Origin: Halocafeteria seosinensis
Taxonomy: Eukaryota > Sar > Bigyra > Bicosoecida
Reading direction: 5' to 3'
NCBI GenBank assembly: GCA_001687465.1
Contig: LVLI01000912.1
Span: forward strand, 1-33,860
Length of the DNA stretch: 33,860 nucleotides
Shown one piece after another: positions 1 through 10,500 of this stretch (positions within the stretch are counted from its first letter, which is position 1; the number at the start of each line of letters is the position of its first letter). The notes under the pieces were generated by a model that saw nothing but the letters and a program-made list of their open reading frames with translations, had not been told where the DNA came from and made no database searches. Both the position numbers and the translations under genes were made by a program.

Positions 1-1040
1 GCGTAGCTCTAGGCGGCCAGTCTAAGCAAGAGGCACCATTACCCACTGGGTTGTTTGACGCGGTCTTAGCCAAGCGGTCGGCAGCCGAGTTCGCAGCCCT
101 GCGTATGAACCTAATCTCTGCGCTTCTCACCATTGGGAGGGAGGTTCTTAAGGTGGAACCATTCAGTCCGTGCCCTCTCGAAGAGCGGGATGAGCTTATC
201 CTTGCGGCACTGGGCTTCGCCATTCATGTGATCCACCATCGTTTGTGAGTCGCATTCCATGCGGAGGCTGGTAACTCACTTGGGGATGCTTCAAGCGCAT
301 CGAAGACCAGTTTCAATCCCAGCAGCAGGCCTTCGTATTCGGCTTCGTTGTTAGTCTTGTGTGGCCCTACGTACTGGCTTGAGAGGCCTGCCTAACTGGA
401 TTTAGTGCCAGCTGGCCCAACCCTGTAGCATACAGCCCCAGCTCCCGCGTTATCACGCGTGCCCTGGGTTGCCCTTGGAAGCGCCATCGGTCTGGCAAAG
501 GAGGCTTTCGAAGACATCCGTTTCGTTTATGACTGGTGGAAGGTCAGCTGCACCCATCAGTCCCAGCTCCGAGGGTACAGGTTCCACCACTGAGGATTGT
601 GATTCCGAGGGTGGGTGCGGAATTGGCAAGGCCAGAGCAGCCTGGCCGCCAGTCTGGCTGGGGTTCATTGCGCCACGTTGGCGTTGATGTCCCCCGCAGG
701 ATTGTTGAGGCCCTCTATCTGGGTAGTGAAGTCGTGAAATGATCCGCAAAAGGAGTCCACCATTTTGCACTGGCATTTGACCAGCGTAACCCCGAGAGAG
801 GAGATGAGCTTTTATCAAGCCGCAGAGTTGCACACAATACACTCCGTATCCCATAGCAAGGTTGCTTTGACGGTATAAAATGAGAATTGGGGCCAATACG
901 CTTAGTTGTACACCGATGGCTGTAAGAAGAACCACTGTCAACAGAATTACACGTGGCTCCGCAACGAACTTCGTGAAACAGACGGTACAGCTCCGAGGGT
1001 ACAGGTTCCACCACTGAGGATTGTGATTCCGAGGGTGGCT
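1..1040 (-). mobile_element. Decayed retroelement fragment with RNase H domain
   Basis: Read on the minus strand, this stretch carries the successive blocks of an RNase H (RVT_3-like) domain, each in a different frame: DGASKGNPG (about 455-490, end of a 162-codon ORF), TNNEAEYEGLLLGL (about 305-350), MECDSQTMVDHMNG (about 205-262) and a C-terminal block RRAANSAADRLAK (about 62-108). The first acidic residue, the E of NNEAEY and the D of CDSQ are the expected catalytic positions. Stops and frame changes between blocks show it is not a working gene. The upstream 450 bases on this strand read as a Pro/Ser-rich linker. Whether the parent was an LTR or a non-LTR element cannot be told, because no reverse transcriptase block is visible and the window starts inside it. 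Confidence 0.75.
564..1038. repeat. 51-bp perfect direct repeat (564-614 and 988-1038)
   Basis: The 51 bases at 564-614 recur without mismatch at 988-1038, in the same orientation, 424 bases apart. Both copies start CAGCTCCGAGGGTACAGG and end GATTCCGAGGGTGG. Both lie in or beside the retroelement fragment, and the first copy encodes part of the linker ahead of its RNase H domain. Perfect identity in an otherwise decayed element suggests a recent local duplication or gene conversion. Confidence 0.9.
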
Positions 1041-1643
1041 GACGGCAGACGGTACCCAGTGTATAGTTTAGTGTAGCGCATCGACCAATATTACCAACTA
1101 ACTAACCAATCGGAATGTCTTTTGTTGCTCGTGGGTTAACCGTGGATGGTCCGAACTTTTCCAACAGGAAGCAATGAAGCAGCAACAGACTTAGACGTCT
1201 ATAGATGCCCCCATAATTCCAAAAACGAGGGTGCAGTGACCGAAAAAGCCAACTTCAAATACTGTAGAAACACTGCCACACACGCATGCCATGGAATACC
1301 TCGTGTGTTTCTTTGTGTTATTCGACGCGCATATTGGGCCCGAGGAAATGCACAAGATTAGCGACAGTGCCATGGAAGTGCATACTGTACAATTGTATAA
1401 TACTGTACTGTGTTAACTGTACTACAGTGTAGAACATTGCTGCTTCGTTTTGGAGATGGTGGTACTTACTAGTAGCTAGAGACGAAACAACTGGTATTCA
1501 GTGCCTGTACAATGTACAGTATTGTGACTCTCCGTACCGATATTGCCAGTCCGAGCTGTGAAAAAGGAGTCGTGGGAAATTCAGGAGGATCAATTTTCGG
1601 CCGCGTCTTTTACGGAGGTGCTGACAGCAGGGGTGAGACGGAG
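1039..1643. other. Gap without a recognisable gene
   Basis: I see no coding region. ORFs here are short and look like no known protein. Around 1380-1440 and 1500-1530 the sequence is rich in overlapping TACTGTA/TGTACA motifs, giving several short self-complementary stretches. Confidence 0.5.
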
Positions 1644-2797
1644 CTACGTGTTGGTGCCACGGAGTGGGTCAACTTCTATGGTTTGCTTAGTCTCCGCTCC
1701 CCGATCATCCAGCTCAGTATTCGCTGTCCTTGACTCCTCGTTGCAAACAGCCTCAACATCAGGATAGGGTTCACCAAGATACGTTTTCAACACAAAATCC
1801 TCCACGTATTTGCTATCAAAGAAATAGCACATGCCGTGGTGGGTAAAGACATTCCCAGAATTGAGAAAATGCTGTAAGATGTTGGAGCGTAGTCCATGGT
1901 GTTGGAGCACCGGCGCCAATTCTTCAGCTTGGAGACAGTCCATCTTGCTTAGAGTACCATTCCTTATAGATTGAGTACGGGCTGCCAAAACCAGCAAAAC
2001 GTCCTCAAAACAAGCGCGCATCTTGTCACCAAACCTGTGTTTTGGATCCTCGAGAACTTCCAGTGATTCGGTGTGGGCTTCGAATGCTTTCTGACGAAGA
2101 ACAGATCTACGTAAATGTAGTAGGCTGTCTTTCGTAACATCACTGTGCAAAAGATCGTTGAGATCGCCGAGTTTGCCTCCGATTACATGCCAAATCCAGC
2201 AAGCCAGTTCGCCTGTGATCCGTCGAGTTTTGAACAGATATTCATTCAATTCGTCCCTTTCAAGGCTCTTAAAAATGACTTTTGCGGCTTTAACATTGTC
2301 TGAGACAGCGTTGATCTTTCCAAACCCTGCCCCCGGGGAGGTGATAAGAAGTGTATTCCACTGTTTCTTCGGCTTCCCCAAGGCGCCCAGTACGACCCAT
2401 AGGCGAACATCGTCAGCGGGAGCCAGGTTGACATCATCAATGATAACGAACGGACGGTGTGAACCACCTATTGTACCGTTCGCAGGGCCGACTGTACATA
2501 GCCTACCATCCCGGTGGAAAACACATCCCCAACCTCGACGTACTCTCTGAAGCAATTGAGAAAACGATCAATCAACTCCCTATCTTTATAAGAAAGATAC
2601 AGAACCGGGCCATCGATGGCCGAAACATTTTGGGCCAAGAGTTGTGCTTCCGTACTCTTCCCAGTATTTTTTGGTCCATACCAAATTTGAAAGGGATAAA
2701 ATTCGAAGGAAGGGAACAAGCCCGAGCGATTAAAGTAATGTTGACCTTTCAAGAACCGCTTTCTCTCCTTCATCGGTCTAGTACCCACTAACACCAT
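1644..2797 (-). pseudogene. Broken P-loop ATPase (STAND/archaeal-ATPase-like)
   Basis: Two overlapping minus-strand frames together make one P-loop ATPase. The first (2797 down to about 2468, from the Met of MVLVGTRP) has SFEFYPFQIWYGPKNTGKST, a Walker A motif. The second (about 2555 down to 1644) has HRPFVIIDDVNL, a Walker B motif, then a sensor-like strand WNTLLITSP, and further on GGKLGDLNDLL, which resembles the end of the helical lid in STAND-type ATPases. The frame changes between Walker A and B in the stretch 2468-2555. The canonical GTANG donors nearby (for example GTACGT at about 2545) give the wrong phase with any AG acceptor, so I call it a frameshift rather than an intron. Related ATPases occur in many protist and fungal accessory gene families. 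The substrate is unknown. A sequencing error could also explain the break. Confidence 0.6.
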
Positions 2798-2820
2798 GCT
2801 TACTTGCAGTATCACCTTCT

Positions 2821-3018
2821 TCACTTTTTCACGTCGCCTGCATCGCTTTTCTTTTCTTCCCTTCTAGACTTGAATGCATTCGGCATTGAGCCAATTTTCA
2901 TCCCATTTCGAGCGATCCCCTGCCATACTTCTCGTCCCTGAACTTGGACGAGGTGCGGGAAGAGAAGAGGAACCACAGTACTCATAGGAGTGTCATGTTT
3001 ACTACGACCCGCCTTCAT
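2821..3018 (-). CDS. Small ORF upstream of the ATPase, possibly its 5' part
   Basis: A 65-codon ORF starting with ATG at 3018 (MKAGRSKHDTP) and ending just before the ATPase frame begins. It is basic and rich in Lys/Arg near its end (FKSRREEKKSDAGDVKK). It has no recognisable domain. It may be the first exon or N-terminal part of the broken ATPase gene, since both lie on the minus strand and the stop at 2821 is only 24 bases from the ATPase Met, but I cannot find a junction that joins them in frame. It could equally be chance. Confidence 0.25.
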   Translation of the reverse strand: MKAGRSKHDTPMSTVVPLLFPHLVQVQGREVWQGIARNGMKIGSMPNAFKSRREEKKSDAGDVKK

Positions 3019-3672
3019 CTTGAGCAAACAGTGCTAAAAACTGAACTTTTCTAATCGGGGGAAGAAAACAAGGAGGGCAGCGCTACAATATTTAGTATAA
3101 CTCCACTGCAGAACGCAATGTCAACACATGAATCAAGAAACAGATTTTTGTTCACTCCCGCCGAAACGAAGCAACCATGCCAACACAAACTTGCGACGTC
3201 ATCATTCGGCAAATTCCGACCGATAATCAGTCCGCTAGTCCAGCCCCGCCCTTGTATAGTCCTTAACTTCTTGCCGTACTTTGACGGGGTTCCGCATCCT
3301 GTGGTGTGGCGAAGCCTCATTATGTGGTGCTTATCCATCGATGATTTTTACCTAGGGAGGATGGGCTCAAAAACGCGTTCGTTTTTTGGCAACGGATCCG
3401 GTCCTTTCGTTTTTGGGAATACAGTGAATGCTGAGCCGAGCCCGCGTAGCACTGGTAGCTTCTTGCACTGCCTTCCAGTACCGTAGTTCCAGAAGTTCCA
3501 GTACCGTACAAGTAGTTGAAGTTGAATACACACATGATCCATGATTGAAGTGTTTTGGATTGATTTCATGTGTATCGAGTCGACAACGCACAGGGTAGGT
3601 GCTCGATTGAACTCCATTCTTCCTTGCCTCCCTGTGTCGTATACTCGCTATTTCTGTGTGTATGTGGCTTTA
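3019..3672. other. Gap between divergent genes
   Basis: This is the intergenic space between the minus-strand ATPase remnant and the plus-strand ankyrin gene, so promoters of both should lie here. No convincing gene is present. A 13-base direct repeat TTCCAGTACCGTA occurs at 3473-3485 and 3496-3508. In-frame Met codons exist upstream of 3673 (at 3541 and 3568), so the ankyrin protein could start earlier. Confidence 0.5.
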
Positions 3673-5087
3673 ATGACTTCCCAAGTCGTAGAGGCGCCCG
3701 AGGGCTCTCAGGAGCAACGCGGCGATACCACGAGTATCCACGAAGATGTACTCGACGCGTACCATTTGACAGCTCCCCGGAGACACTGGGAAGAGATCCA
3801 CCCGGGCAATGGAGGCGAAAACAGAGGAAGAAATGGAAGAAACCGGGTTGAAGAAGCTGTCCTGTCATTGCGCTCTGCAGCCCATAGAGGGGATTTGACT
3901 GATTTAGACGATAAAATCGCTCAATTAGAGGTATGCTGTGTATATGTTTGTCGCTCTGGACGAGTGCGCTCATCTGTCTTGTTTTTAGCAGGAATTGGGA
4001 TTACCGGTGGATTTGCGACTGGGGCAGGACGGGAAGTCTGCACTTCATGTAGCATGCGAAAACGGTCAAGCACAGTGTATTCGCCGACTGCTCGAACAAA
4101 ATGCCTCGCCGACAGCTGCATCCCGAGAGACGGTATGTGGAATCTTGATACGACGCACGATGGTCGGACTGATGGAATTGAAATACATGACGGGTTGCAG
4201 ATAACACCTCTTATGTTCGCCGCTGCTTCGGATGATTTAGATTCTGTAGATGCGCTTTTAGAAAGGTTGAATCCAGAAGAAGCCGATTATGAAAACAATG
4301 TAAGTAAAAAACGATGTCAGTCGTTTTTCTGAATGAATGAATTGTTGGCTTGTACAGAGTGGACACACTGCTCTGCGATACGCGGCAATCTACACGTCCT
4401 CCAACGATATTATAAATCATCTCCTGAGACATGGATGTAATCCTGATCGAATCAGTGTTGCAGGAGGACATGGACATACTCCTCTTTATGATGCAGTGCT
4501 ACATGATAACTGCTCTACCGCTGGAGCACTCTTGCATGGAGGAGCTTCTCCTCACTTGTCGTTTGCGTTTCATCCGAGCCCATGCCGTATCGCGCTGTCC
4601 CATGAAGAATCCCATCCAAAGATGCTAGAGCAATTTCTGCCTTTTCTTCCGTGGCAGAGGAGAAGACTAGTCGTCATGTCGAGGCACGTCTATGAAGCAC
4701 GAAGTAATATGAAACCACGGACGAGTTCCGGTACAGAGCTTAGAAAGCCGACCGGTAGGCGTTCTTATGGTTCTGAACGGATTACAGATAGATGCGTTTC
4801 TCTTGGTCCAAAGTAAGTTATCCTTGTAAATGAGCGTCCTCTGTGGATATTCGAACCTGCTGCTCTTCTCTCTTTCTTCTCTCTTTGCTAGCAGGGGAAG
4901 ACGAAGCTTTACTGGAGCGCCAATACCTTCGCCACACTCTTGCCTTGATGTTACAGAATACCAAGCGAAACATAAACTGACTGATAAGGAAATACGTCAA
5001 TTTGGAAGCGGTGTACGCCTGGGAAATGGTCCACCGGGGCTAGGCTACACAGTGCTTCAGCAAAGTGCATCGTCTTCTCCATCGTAG
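3673..5087 (+). CDS. Ankyrin-repeat protein, five exons
   Basis: Exons: 3673-3930, 3989-4132, 4201-4299, 4358-4812, 4892-5087. The introns are 58, 68, 58 and 79 nt, with donors GTATGC, GTATGT, GTAAGT and GTAAGT. The joined frame gives 383 residues. At least three ankyrin repeats are visible: GKSALHVACENGQAQCIRRL (exon 2), TPLMFAAASDDLDSVDALL (exon 3) and GHTALRYAAIYTSSNDIINHL, followed by a weaker HTPLYDAVLHD repeat (exon 4). The residues before the repeats are acidic and polar. The tail is basic and Ser-rich, with a small SOCS-box-like region possible around LSHEESHPKMLEQFLPFLPW but not proven. Ankyrin repeats bind proteins; no enzymatic domain is seen, so the partner and pathway are unknown. 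Start chosen at MTSQVVEAPEG because the upstream in-frame residues look non-coding. The last acceptor is a TAGCAG tandem site. Confidence 0.8.
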
Positions 5088-5337
5088 CATGTACTGAAAT
5101 CACTGATGCAGTGGTTCCAGAATGTACAGTCTCCATAATGTCACCCCCTTTGTATTTTGCTCCTTACCCCTTCTCCCAACCTCGTTGTCGCTCGCCATTC
5201 GTCCAAGATGATTGAATGGCGTTATAGTTTGAGCGACTCGCCAACGTTGACTCATCGCAACACCGGCCGACACGTGGGGGTATTCAATAGTATTCAATTT
5301 GGATTGTTCGATTCTCATCCTCTAATGCAACTCATAG

Positions 5338-7257
5338 ATGGAAGGCATGACACAGCATCGTGGATTCAGGGTGGTGGTGGTGTTCATCTTCGCCTTCGTG
5401 ATGGTGGTGACGGTGGAAGCCTCCACCAGCAGTAGCAGCCACAGGGATCAGTTCCCTATGCGTATACAGTACCCGCGGGAGCCCTACCTGGACGCCAAGC
5501 ACGCATACGACTCTCTCTTAGAACACCGGAGACCGGAAATGGGGTGCTTCTCCCGAGCACTGCAGCATGTATCATCCGAAAGCTGCGAACAGATGAGCGA
5601 CCAGGAGCAGCGGAAGTTGGGGCTCGCGTTGGCGAACTGTCACTTTGAAGCTACAGGAAGGCAGACCTTCCCCTGCGATGCACAGCAGGGAGCTTTTTCG
5701 ACGAAAGAGTGCATTTCGGGAATGTCCGAAACTGCATACATCATCTTTACGCAATTCTTCCAACAAGCGGTCCAGCTCTGCATTTATATCAGAGGTACGT
5801 ACAAGTAGTACCGGCTCCCACACTGGCTTCCCTAGGAGAGGAGGAATTGAACCAGCTTTAATGTTTCCCTGATTTATACCGAAATTGCAGCGGAATCATG
5901 GACTCAGGAAGTACAGAAAACCATTGATGAATTGAGCCAGTCGTCGGCATTCATGAACAGTCTGTTGCTGGACCAGTTGAATGCACAGGAAGCAATTCTG
6001 TACCAAACTAATGTATCTATAGCAAACCAAGAATCATTGATTGAATTGCAAGGTGAAGCCAAACGAACATTATGGGGATCGATTGAATCGATATTAATTC
6101 GCATTGATTCTTTCGATGGAGCCTTCCAGCGACTAGATGATGTTACCGAAAGTTTGAGAAGGATATACAGCAGAATGAGTGGGAACATAGCAGGAATTTA
6201 TTCCTTGGGATATTACGTAGTGGCTAGCCTCGTCGTTTGGATTGTGACTTCTAGCCACTCCACCAAGTCAGCGCGGAGTCCTCTCATGATTCTGTTGGTT
6301 GCTGCTCTCTCCATAGAGGTATCTATTCAGTACGCATGGACGCATCTCTGCTCGAAAACGCCTTACGTTGCGGAAATCCAAACGTTCAGCGCTACGTGGG
6401 TACTGAAAGCAATATGCCAATTAGATAGCACTCCATGGGGTGTCCACAGTGCTAGTACGCTTGCTCCGATCCACTTTGGGCTGAAAATCCAGCCTCCGTC
6501 TGCTCTTTTGTTTACCAAGGTGGCAGATTTTACGCTTAGTCTGGAGTATTGCCAGGAGTCGTTGAGGTGGTCATGCACTTGCGTCTGTATCCTTTGGTGG
6601 ATTGTGACCTCACTCTTATATAAGGATCCTTCCAAGGCGATAGATGACAAACTAGAAACAATTCGTCACGAACAGGAAATCATGAAGCGTGACCAACGTT
6701 ACATTCGCCAATTACTTGAACAGCCGCGAAGGTTTTATAAAACAAGGTACAGCGATGTGCTGCGAGACGAAGCAAAGTGGGAGCCTGCGAAATTTGGCAT
6801 CCCACATTCGCCCGACGACCATCGTTATCAGCCACGATTCGCCGTTGAAGACCCAGAAGACAAAGTGAGATTTCATAACTCCTCTAACTTTGGGTCTCCC
6901 GTGTTTGACAGGAAAGGGCACGTATCGAACTTTGTTGCGAGTGGCAACAGAGCGAGCCCCAACCCTTCCCTTTTCACCAGGAGCTCAAATCCAGACAGGA
7001 AGGACGATAAAACTTCTTCCGCCAAAAAGAAGAGAAGTCGGGACCCGAGGGAGAGCAAGGCCACAATCGAGTGTTCACCATTGCCTGATAACCAATGGAA
7101 CGCCCAAAATGAGGATAAAGGAAGCAAGACGAAACGCCGCCGGCACAACCGCCACGACTCAACAAAGAGCTCAACGTTACAACGTAAGCGTCCGTCTGAG
7201 ACTGCTGTTGTGACAAGGAGACAGAAGCGCCAACGTAGCTCCACGGATGCACGATAA
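5338..7257 (+). CDS. KAR5/GEX1/Brambleberry-type nuclear fusion protein
   Basis: Exons 5338-5794 and 5891-7257 (96-nt intron, donor GTACGT, phase 1) encode 607 residues. There is an N-terminal signal or anchor segment (about 10-28). It is followed by the family's cysteine-rich domain: C70, C83, C101, C113, C125 and C148, including LGLALANCHFEATGR, FPCD and the aromatic stretch YIIFTQFFQQAVQLC. Then comes a long helical, coiled-coil-prone region (about 155-250), hydrophobic segments at about 252-272, 283-300 and 377-396, and a strongly basic tail rich in KKKRSR/KRRRHNR motifs. This is the layout of KAR5 (yeast), GEX1 (plants, Chlamydomonas, Plasmodium) and Brambleberry (fish), nuclear-envelope proteins needed for karyogamy after gamete or pronuclear meeting. 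The basic tail could bind chromatin or act as a nuclear localisation signal (inference). Start: the first ATG of the frame at 5338; a second at 5347 is equally possible. Confidence 0.85.
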
Positions 7258-7578
7258 CGGCACCCTCTGCCGTCTCCGTCCCCGGGATCCTTGCCGCGGT
7301 GACGTGGTACTTTGGCATTGGTGGAATGCATAATGTCTTATACGTCAACGCCCTGTTCGGGTAATACACGCAGAGGCGGCTCTCAGGGGAACGAATCTTA
7401 TATTTCACTATCGAGTGGACCATCACAGAGATGACGGGTTACGGGGAAAAGGACAAGAGGGATTGCAGCATCTACTTCAGCACGGACCACCTGCATTGGG
7501 TTAGGGTTACTGAAAAGTTAGGTGGAGTTCTCCGGCATGTTTACGGTATTTTCTCTGAGTTTTGATACGCGCAATAGA
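7258..7578. other. Intergenic gap between convergent genes
   Basis: Short space between the 3' ends of the KAR5-like gene and the large minus-strand gene. No gene is seen. One isolated GGGTTAGGGTTA stretch lies at 7498-7509. Both transcripts must end here, so their 3' UTRs may overlap. Confidence 0.6.
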
Positions 7579-10500
7579 TCAAATGGTATAAAATGATTCA
7601 ACAGAGCGTCTAACATCCGGACTCTGGCTAGGACCTTGTGAGAATTGATGCCTTGCCTTAGTCGAATTTTCCTGAGCTCTAGTAGGCGGAGGGCTCCCCA
7701 GTGAGTCTTCCCAAGTTGTCGGAGTAAGCGGGTCCTTACTATACCCTGTTACTTTCGCTGAGGTGAGCGGTTCTTTGTCGCCGCAAAAGCGCGTATCCAG
7801 TCGCCCTCTGGGAGTTGTCTCATATACGAGTTGATGTTCATCTGATCTATCGTCTACAATAGGTGAGCTGGAGACCATACTGCGCAGGTGTAGAATCCGT
7901 TTCCGAAGATTATCTCCTAGATGAAGATTTCCGCCATGCTTGTGATAGTACCCTTGGTTGGTTTTCGAAGGAGGTCCGTCATATGGTGTCTCCATAACCC
8001 TACTAGGATGCTTCGTTAACGAATCGCCAACATTTTGCTGGTTCTCTCGGAACTTGTGTGCAGGCGTTTTGAGCTGCTTATCATCTTCTTCAGACGACAA
8101 ATGAGACTGATCCAGGACATTTCTATTCTCATCTTTCGATTCACCAAAACTTCCGTCCCAATCGCCATCCTTCCTAGACAACTCACCAATCATATTCATT
8201 GCTTCCTCAATATCCCCTTCACTTAGGTCCTCGAGTTCCCTAGTATCGGCAGTACTGGTGCTAGCTGGGCGAATTTCGTCAGTCTCTTCCCTGTCAAACG
8301 GTTGGTACGTCAAGCTCCTACCATTGAGAAGGTTTCCAATTTGGGACAAGGCCTTTCTGGTATGGCCAGGAGGGCGTTCAGTCGCGCCCATGATGTTTAT
8401 AGTGAGGTCATTCTGGGAAAGTTGGTATTCCAATCGACGAAGGGTCTCCGCATCGGAAGATTTGTAGTCGTCGACAACATGTAGCAGCTCATCTAGTTCT
8501 GATAGGAGACTGTACCGCTTTCGACCTTCTAGAGAAGCCAGGCAGTTTCGTGAGTACACCCGATTCAAGTGTTGGGATCGCATGTCCTCGAAAACCATCC
8601 CAATCCGGTTTTGTGTTAATATACCAAATCTTCTCCTATAATTTCTAAATGAGTCAATCGACTCTCGTTGGTATGCAAGTATCTCACGTTTGCATTCGGC
8701 CTCCTTTTCGCGCAGCCTTCGCTGGAACTCACGCTGCATGTCAAGTGCTTGAGCATTCTTATCCTCAGTTAGTCTTCCCAAGTGCTCATTGATATCTCCT
8801 GCATGCCGGTGCTTCAGTTCTGAAACCAAAGAACGTGTATCTTCCCTCATCATGCTCATCCTCTCTTTCCAAATCCTTTCTACAGCTTTCAATGCTCCCC
8901 GATGCTCGTCGTAGTCTATACTATTTGCATATTTCGCGTTGCCTCCGTCCAACACTGCTCTATGGTTATACAACATGCGTTTTAGTTTCTTGTTTTGTGC
9001 AGCCATTTGATGGAAAACTGACTGTTTATGACGGTGAAGCGACTGATCAAGACTTTCCGCGAAACTCTTCACTGAGGTAACAAGACTGGCGACACAGCGG
9101 GCGATGTGCACAAATCTCGATTCCAGATGCTCGTAGTCATCGCGAAGTTCACGATTCTCGTCTTCCAACAGACGCAGGCATTGACTAGTATAATTTACGC
9201 TGGCCGACTGCGATCGAACAGCTCCCATTACTGTGTCCTTGGTTCTTTCGAGCTCCGAGAGTTCGTGGGACCATTGAGCCGTAATTGACGCAGAGATATC
9301 ACGGAACTCTGACGAGAGCCCAACAGAGCGATCCCTAAGTATCTTAGCATTAGTGATGATGCTGATTCTAGGCTGAGCTGCTGCAACTTGAGAATCGTCC
9401 ACAGAAGATAACTCTTGGCTTGTCGAGGAAGCGTTAGTGTGAGTCGGCTTATCGAGGTCAAAAGAAGTTAATGTTTTCAATATTGAGCTCTGCATGAGAT
9501 CGAAGTCCAGCAACGTCCGTTGGAAGCGTTCAGCGATGGCATCTGCCACCTCTTTATGGGACGAAGACAGACGGCAGAACTCAGTCTTCACTCTCCGTGC
9601 TTCCGTTGTTGGTACCAAAGGACTATCCCGGTTAACTGACATCTCATTAAGACGCGAAGCAGCCGAGAGCGACGCGGGTTGAGCAGATTGAAGAGGACGT
9701 CGAGACAACGAACAACGATGGAAGGAAATGAAGTCCACGATACTCTCGACGTCTGTCCTACAAGCATTCCTTATCTCTTCGTACTCGCCTCGAAGATAGC
9801 CAACCAGATATTGCACAAGCTTAGCTTCCCGGCGGACAGCAAAGCGGTCTGAGACATGGCAAACTTGCTCCCGAATACAAACATCGACGGCAGGATTAGT
9901 CTTCCTTAAATTGCCAGGTCGTGGTAGAGAACGCTTTAACGAGTCTGTGTACGACCTGAGACGATCAATGTCAAGCGATGCCTCCTCAAAGCAGACAGCA
10001 AGCGGTTGTGTTATAGAACGAGCAATGTCGGCAATTTGTGTGACATCCCGGTGGGTGATCTTAAGTGAGCTCCGGGGGAGGTGACACTGTCGAAAATGAC
10101 ACAATGACGTTTGTAAGCGGGCTTTGCAGCACTCTATATTACCGAGACGTTCCATCAGATTTTCCATTTTTCGCTCAATGGATATGAAAGTGTCATGGAG
10201 TTCGGTTTGAGCCTGCAAAATCAGTCCATATACATCCGTTGCAATTTTTTTCATCGCTTGTGAAAGTCTGCAATGCCGAGACTGCGTCCGTTGGCTCTCG
10301 TTGTGCATTCGTTGAATCCAAGGGAGCATTTTGTTCACAGCATTTCTCACAGCAGCCCGGCGTTTCGATTTTAGTTTCTTATGCTCTACGTATTGAAGCC
10401 GTTGTTGCAAAGCTCTCAGGCGAGATCTGTATGATTGGTAAAGCAGCCTTGCTCTCAAGGCACCCCGCCGAGCAGTACAATCCAACTGAAACCGTGCGGC

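Noticed and set aside
2468-2555. Canonical intron joining the two ATPase frames
   Set aside because: Donors GTACGT and GTAGGC with the available AG acceptors all give the wrong phase for the Walker B frame.
4840-4860. tRNA-like T-arm string (GGTTCGAATA on the minus strand)
   Set aside because: Lies in an intron; no matching acceptor stem, anticodon arm or box A could be found.
7498-7509. GGGTTAGGGTTA, telomere-like
   Set aside because: Only two units, internal, between two genes; no array.
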